64,000 nt of DNA. Origin: Bacteroidales bacterium UBA5326. GTDB taxonomy: Bacteria; Bacteroidota; Bacteroidia; Bacteroidales; UBA932. The stretch lies in NCBI GenBank assembly GCA_002408205.1, contig DHQY01000015.1:49221-113220 (forward strand), given 5' to 3'. A program made the translations under genes and the position numbers. A model generated the notes under the pieces. That model did not search any database, was not told the DNA's origin, and saw nothing but the letters and a program-made list of their open reading frames with translations. How positions within the stretch are numbered: the first letter of the stretch is position 1; every line of letters begins with the position of its first letter. Of the stretch, positions 61,886 through 64,000 are shown one piece after another.

Positions 61886-63961
61886 TCAATTCAGGCCCCA
61901 GTCTTTTGGCACACAAGATTTTTCAACAGCATCTTCCAGGTCATCGGGTAAATTATGAAAGAAATTAAAGCCTGTTAAAGCCTCCATTTCATTAACACTT
62001 TTTGCATCTGCAGCAATAGGATATGCTGCATTGTAGGCTCGGTTTTCGTACCAAAAGCCAATAGAAGAATACCCTCCGTTCTCCGTCTGACCGGCTTTAT
62101 ATTTTAACAACACCTTGTAGTATATCATGGGAACGGCTACTTTGTTGCCATCATTATCGTTCACATAATTAACAGTCTGATTATCCATGGTCTGAACCAT
62201 GGCTCCGGTAACCACGTACAAGGTATCACACGTCTGGGCCCAATTCCTGACGTAAATTTCCAGGTTGGCCCATAAGTTTTGATTGAGCCATGAATTTTGT
62301 GCCGTGATATTGGTAAAATAAAACGTACTGGCATTGACATCCTGAGAGTAAAGACGGTCAGCCGAGGGCAATTGATGTCCTCTGTCGTAAGTAGATCCGC
62401 CAAACGAAAAAAACAAAGAGGGCTGGTAGCGTTTGGGAACCTTGGGATTATAACCCCATGTGTCTGTACGGCTACCGCTGCCAATAATAGCCTGATAAAG
62501 AGGGTAAGCCACCCACTGAGCCAGGCGGTTTTGCGTATCGTACCAGAAAGAGTAATTGCGTACGCTTTTTCCCTTTAAGGTTGTCATATGTGAAATATAG
62601 GCAAAATCATCTTTCTTTTGCACCTCCGGTAATTCCATCCAGGCTGGTACCGGATCTGAAACCAGTGCCTCAAAAGGACTTTGTATAATATGCAGATTCA
62701 ATGTCCGCTGGGTAATTGAGGCATCGGTAGTGGAAAAAATAATATCTGCCGTACGAGACGCCGTTAAGGAGGGATTTTGAGTATAGACAACCGTTACCGG
62801 AGAGGATCCGTTCCCGGAAGAGGGAGACACGGTAAAACCTTCCGGATTTGTTGAGGTGACCGCCCAGTCTACGTTGGCGGCCAGTGACACGGTAAATTGA
62901 CCCGCTTCTCCGGGCACTTCTTTTTCCGTAGTATACAGAGCGAACGTGGGTGAGGTGTAAAACCGCTCGCCGGTCAGGCCTTCCCAATCCGAAACTTTTG
63001 CAAACGAGATCTGATAGCGTCCGTTATACACACTGGCAATCCCTTTGAGCACGCCACTTCCGGAGGGTACGGGTTTGTCTTTGAACGCAGAATATTTGGA
63101 AGAGAATATATCAAATGCCTCTTTGGTTTTAGCTACCATTCCTATGGAAGTATGAGCAGAGGCCACTATAAATGTTTTGTTGAGGTCCTCGTCTGTAACT
63201 TGTACATCGGGTATGGCTACATACATTGACTCAAACGCACCCGTGAGCAGCTGTGCCGCCGTAATCTCTTTTGCGACAATTGTTTCTGTTCCAATTTTTG
63301 TTATATTCGCCAAAGGAATGCCGTTTACCTGAAGAGGCCCGTTGTTGTACACCGATAACGTCTGGCCCGTAAGTTTAATTTCTACCTGATCTCCCTGTTT
63401 GAAGTCGGTATTATTTTCAGCACAATAAAGCTGAATCCCGGCTATACCGTCGCTCACCACAATTGCTTTCATTGAAGTATAGTTATTCAGCCCGCCATTG
63501 TCTGTATGCAGGTAATTGCTTATAACAGTAGCCCTAACCACAATTTTTTCAGACACTATAACATCGGTCCCTTTGTACAAAGCTCGTAGCTGAGACAAGC
63601 TCCAGTTAAGGATTTCCTGTTCTTTCTGGATAAGCGTAATTCGTACTTCCTTTTCAGCTGAATAAACCTTAATGGCGGCTGTGCGATCGGCCCCTGTATT
63701 GGCCTGAGCAGAAAGAGTGAGCGTACCGTTCCCCTGCCCCTGTTTGGGTGAGACGGAAAGCCAGTTGCTGCCTTCAGTTACAGCCACCGACCAGTTGCAA
63801 TTGGCCGTGACCTGAATCACCTGATCACTCTGTGAAGCGTCAAAAGTCACCTGTGTTTTGTCCAAAGAAAGGGAGTCTGCAACCGGCTCTTCATTACACG
63901 AGGCAAGAAAGAGCGCCAGAATTACAAGAACTCTGGTAATTTGGCTATGCTGCATAAGCAT
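61886..63961 (-). CDS. Surface lipoprotein nuclease: BACON-like, DUF5689-like and DRGH endonuclease domains
   Basis: 691 residues with lipobox LASC (about residue 22). A BACON-like domain (about 35-115: NCNWSVAVTEGSNWLSVSP) is followed by an OB-like/DUF5689-type region (about 120-330), a second BACON-like domain (about 340-430) and a C-terminal DNA/RNA non-specific endonuclease domain (about 445-685) with the catalytic DRGH in TYDRGHQLPSADR and the metal Asn in TNITAQN. The enzyme should cut DNA or RNA at the cell surface. It is the first gene of the presumed nucleic acid uptake row. An ATG at 63955 is a possible alternative start. Confidence 0.88.
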   Translation of the reverse strand: MLMQHSQITRVLVILALFLASCNEEPVADSLSLDKTQVTFDASQSDQVIQVTANCNWSVAVTEGSNWLSVSPKQGQGNGTLTLSAQANTGADRTAAIKVYSAEKEVRITLIQKEQEILNWSLSQLRALYKGTDVIVSEKIVVRATVISNYLHTDNGGLNNYTSMKAIVVSDGIAGIQLYCAENNTDFKQGDQVEIKLTGQTLSVYNNGPLQVNGIPLANITKIGTETIVAKEITAAQLLTGAFESMYVAIPDVQVTDEDLNKTFIVASAHTSIGMVAKTKEAFDIFSSKYSAFKDKPVPSGSGVLKGIASVYNGRYQISFAKVSDWEGLTGERFYTSPTFALYTTEKEVPGEAGQFTVSLAANVDWAVTSTNPEGFTVSPSSGNGSSPVTVVYTQNPSLTASRTADIIFSTTDASITQRTLNLHIIQSPFEALVSDPVPAWMELPEVQKKDDFAYISHMTTLKGKSVRNYSFWYDTQNRLAQWVAYPLYQAIIGSGSRTDTWGYNPKVPKRYQPSLFFSFGGSTYDRGHQLPSADRLYSQDVNASTFYFTNITAQNSWLNQNLWANLEIYVRNWAQTCDTLYVVTGAMVQTMDNQTVNYVNDNDGNKVAVPMIYYKVLLKYKAGQTENGGYSSIGFWYENRAYNAAYPIAADAKSVNEMEALTGFNFFHNLPDDLEDAVEKSCVPKDWGLN

Positions 63962-64000
63962 TCTGATTAATCATAAAATATCACTAGTGTCCAAAGAAAA

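Overview
The window is chromosomal DNA from a Bacteroidota bacterium, most likely of the order Bacteroidales; I cannot name the family. The evidence is a SusC/SusD pair, many lipoproteins with a Cys lipobox, BACON and FISUMP domains, fimbrillin-type proteins, and several promoters of the Bacteroidota form (TTG/TTTG, 19 bp, TAnnTTTG). The left edge cuts a SusC gene; the right edge lies just beyond the start of a nuclease lipoprotein gene.

Layout. 1-4.6 kb: SusC (partial) and SusD, closed by a strong hairpin. 4.7-11.2 kb, minus: a glycosyltransferase, two tandem lipoprotein M3 peptidases and a lipoprotein serine hydrolase, closely packed. 11.3-15.4 kb, minus: a seven-gene piece of the S10 ribosomal operon (rplC-D-W-B-rpsS-rplV-rpsC) with its own promoter and terminator, but without rpsJ before it or rplP after it. 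15.4-19.7 kb: carAB. 19.7-31.3 kb: household and envelope genes (GH3 glucosidase, an OmpA protein, an S9 peptidase, a PNPOx-like protein, a P1 peptidase, an M48 lipoprotein, fhs).

31.38-41.97 kb is a decayed genomic island inserted at the 3' end of tRNA-Leu(UAA). A 15/17-bp copy of the tRNA end lies at the far border, next to the fhs promoter. Inside are a tyrosine recombinase that has lost its N-terminus and a catalytic block, two FISUMP lipoproteins in inverted orientation, a small CxxC protein, an AbiE toxin-antitoxin pair whose toxin has a stop at codon 5, an HTH/AAA fusion ORF, a TOPRIM primase-like gene, iteron-like 9-bp repeats, and the 5' part of a group II intron placed exactly behind the stop codon of one FISUMP gene. 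About 1.7 kb of GGAGCG-rich, hairpin-rich DNA has no credible gene.

42.0-64 kb: two tRNAs with a near-consensus promoter, a fimbrillin-like pair, then a long run of minus-strand genes. The run starts with a DRGH nuclease lipoprotein, an Oar-like TonB receptor, an OB-fold/BACON lipoprotein, a second Oar-like receptor and two 5'-nucleotidase lipoproteins, and continues into yraN, a mannose-1-phosphate guanylyltransferase, arginine deiminase, a D-aminopeptidase and pheS. The first six look like a surface system that cuts extracellular nucleic acid, imports the pieces and removes their phosphate. That is inferred from domains and gene order and has not been shown.
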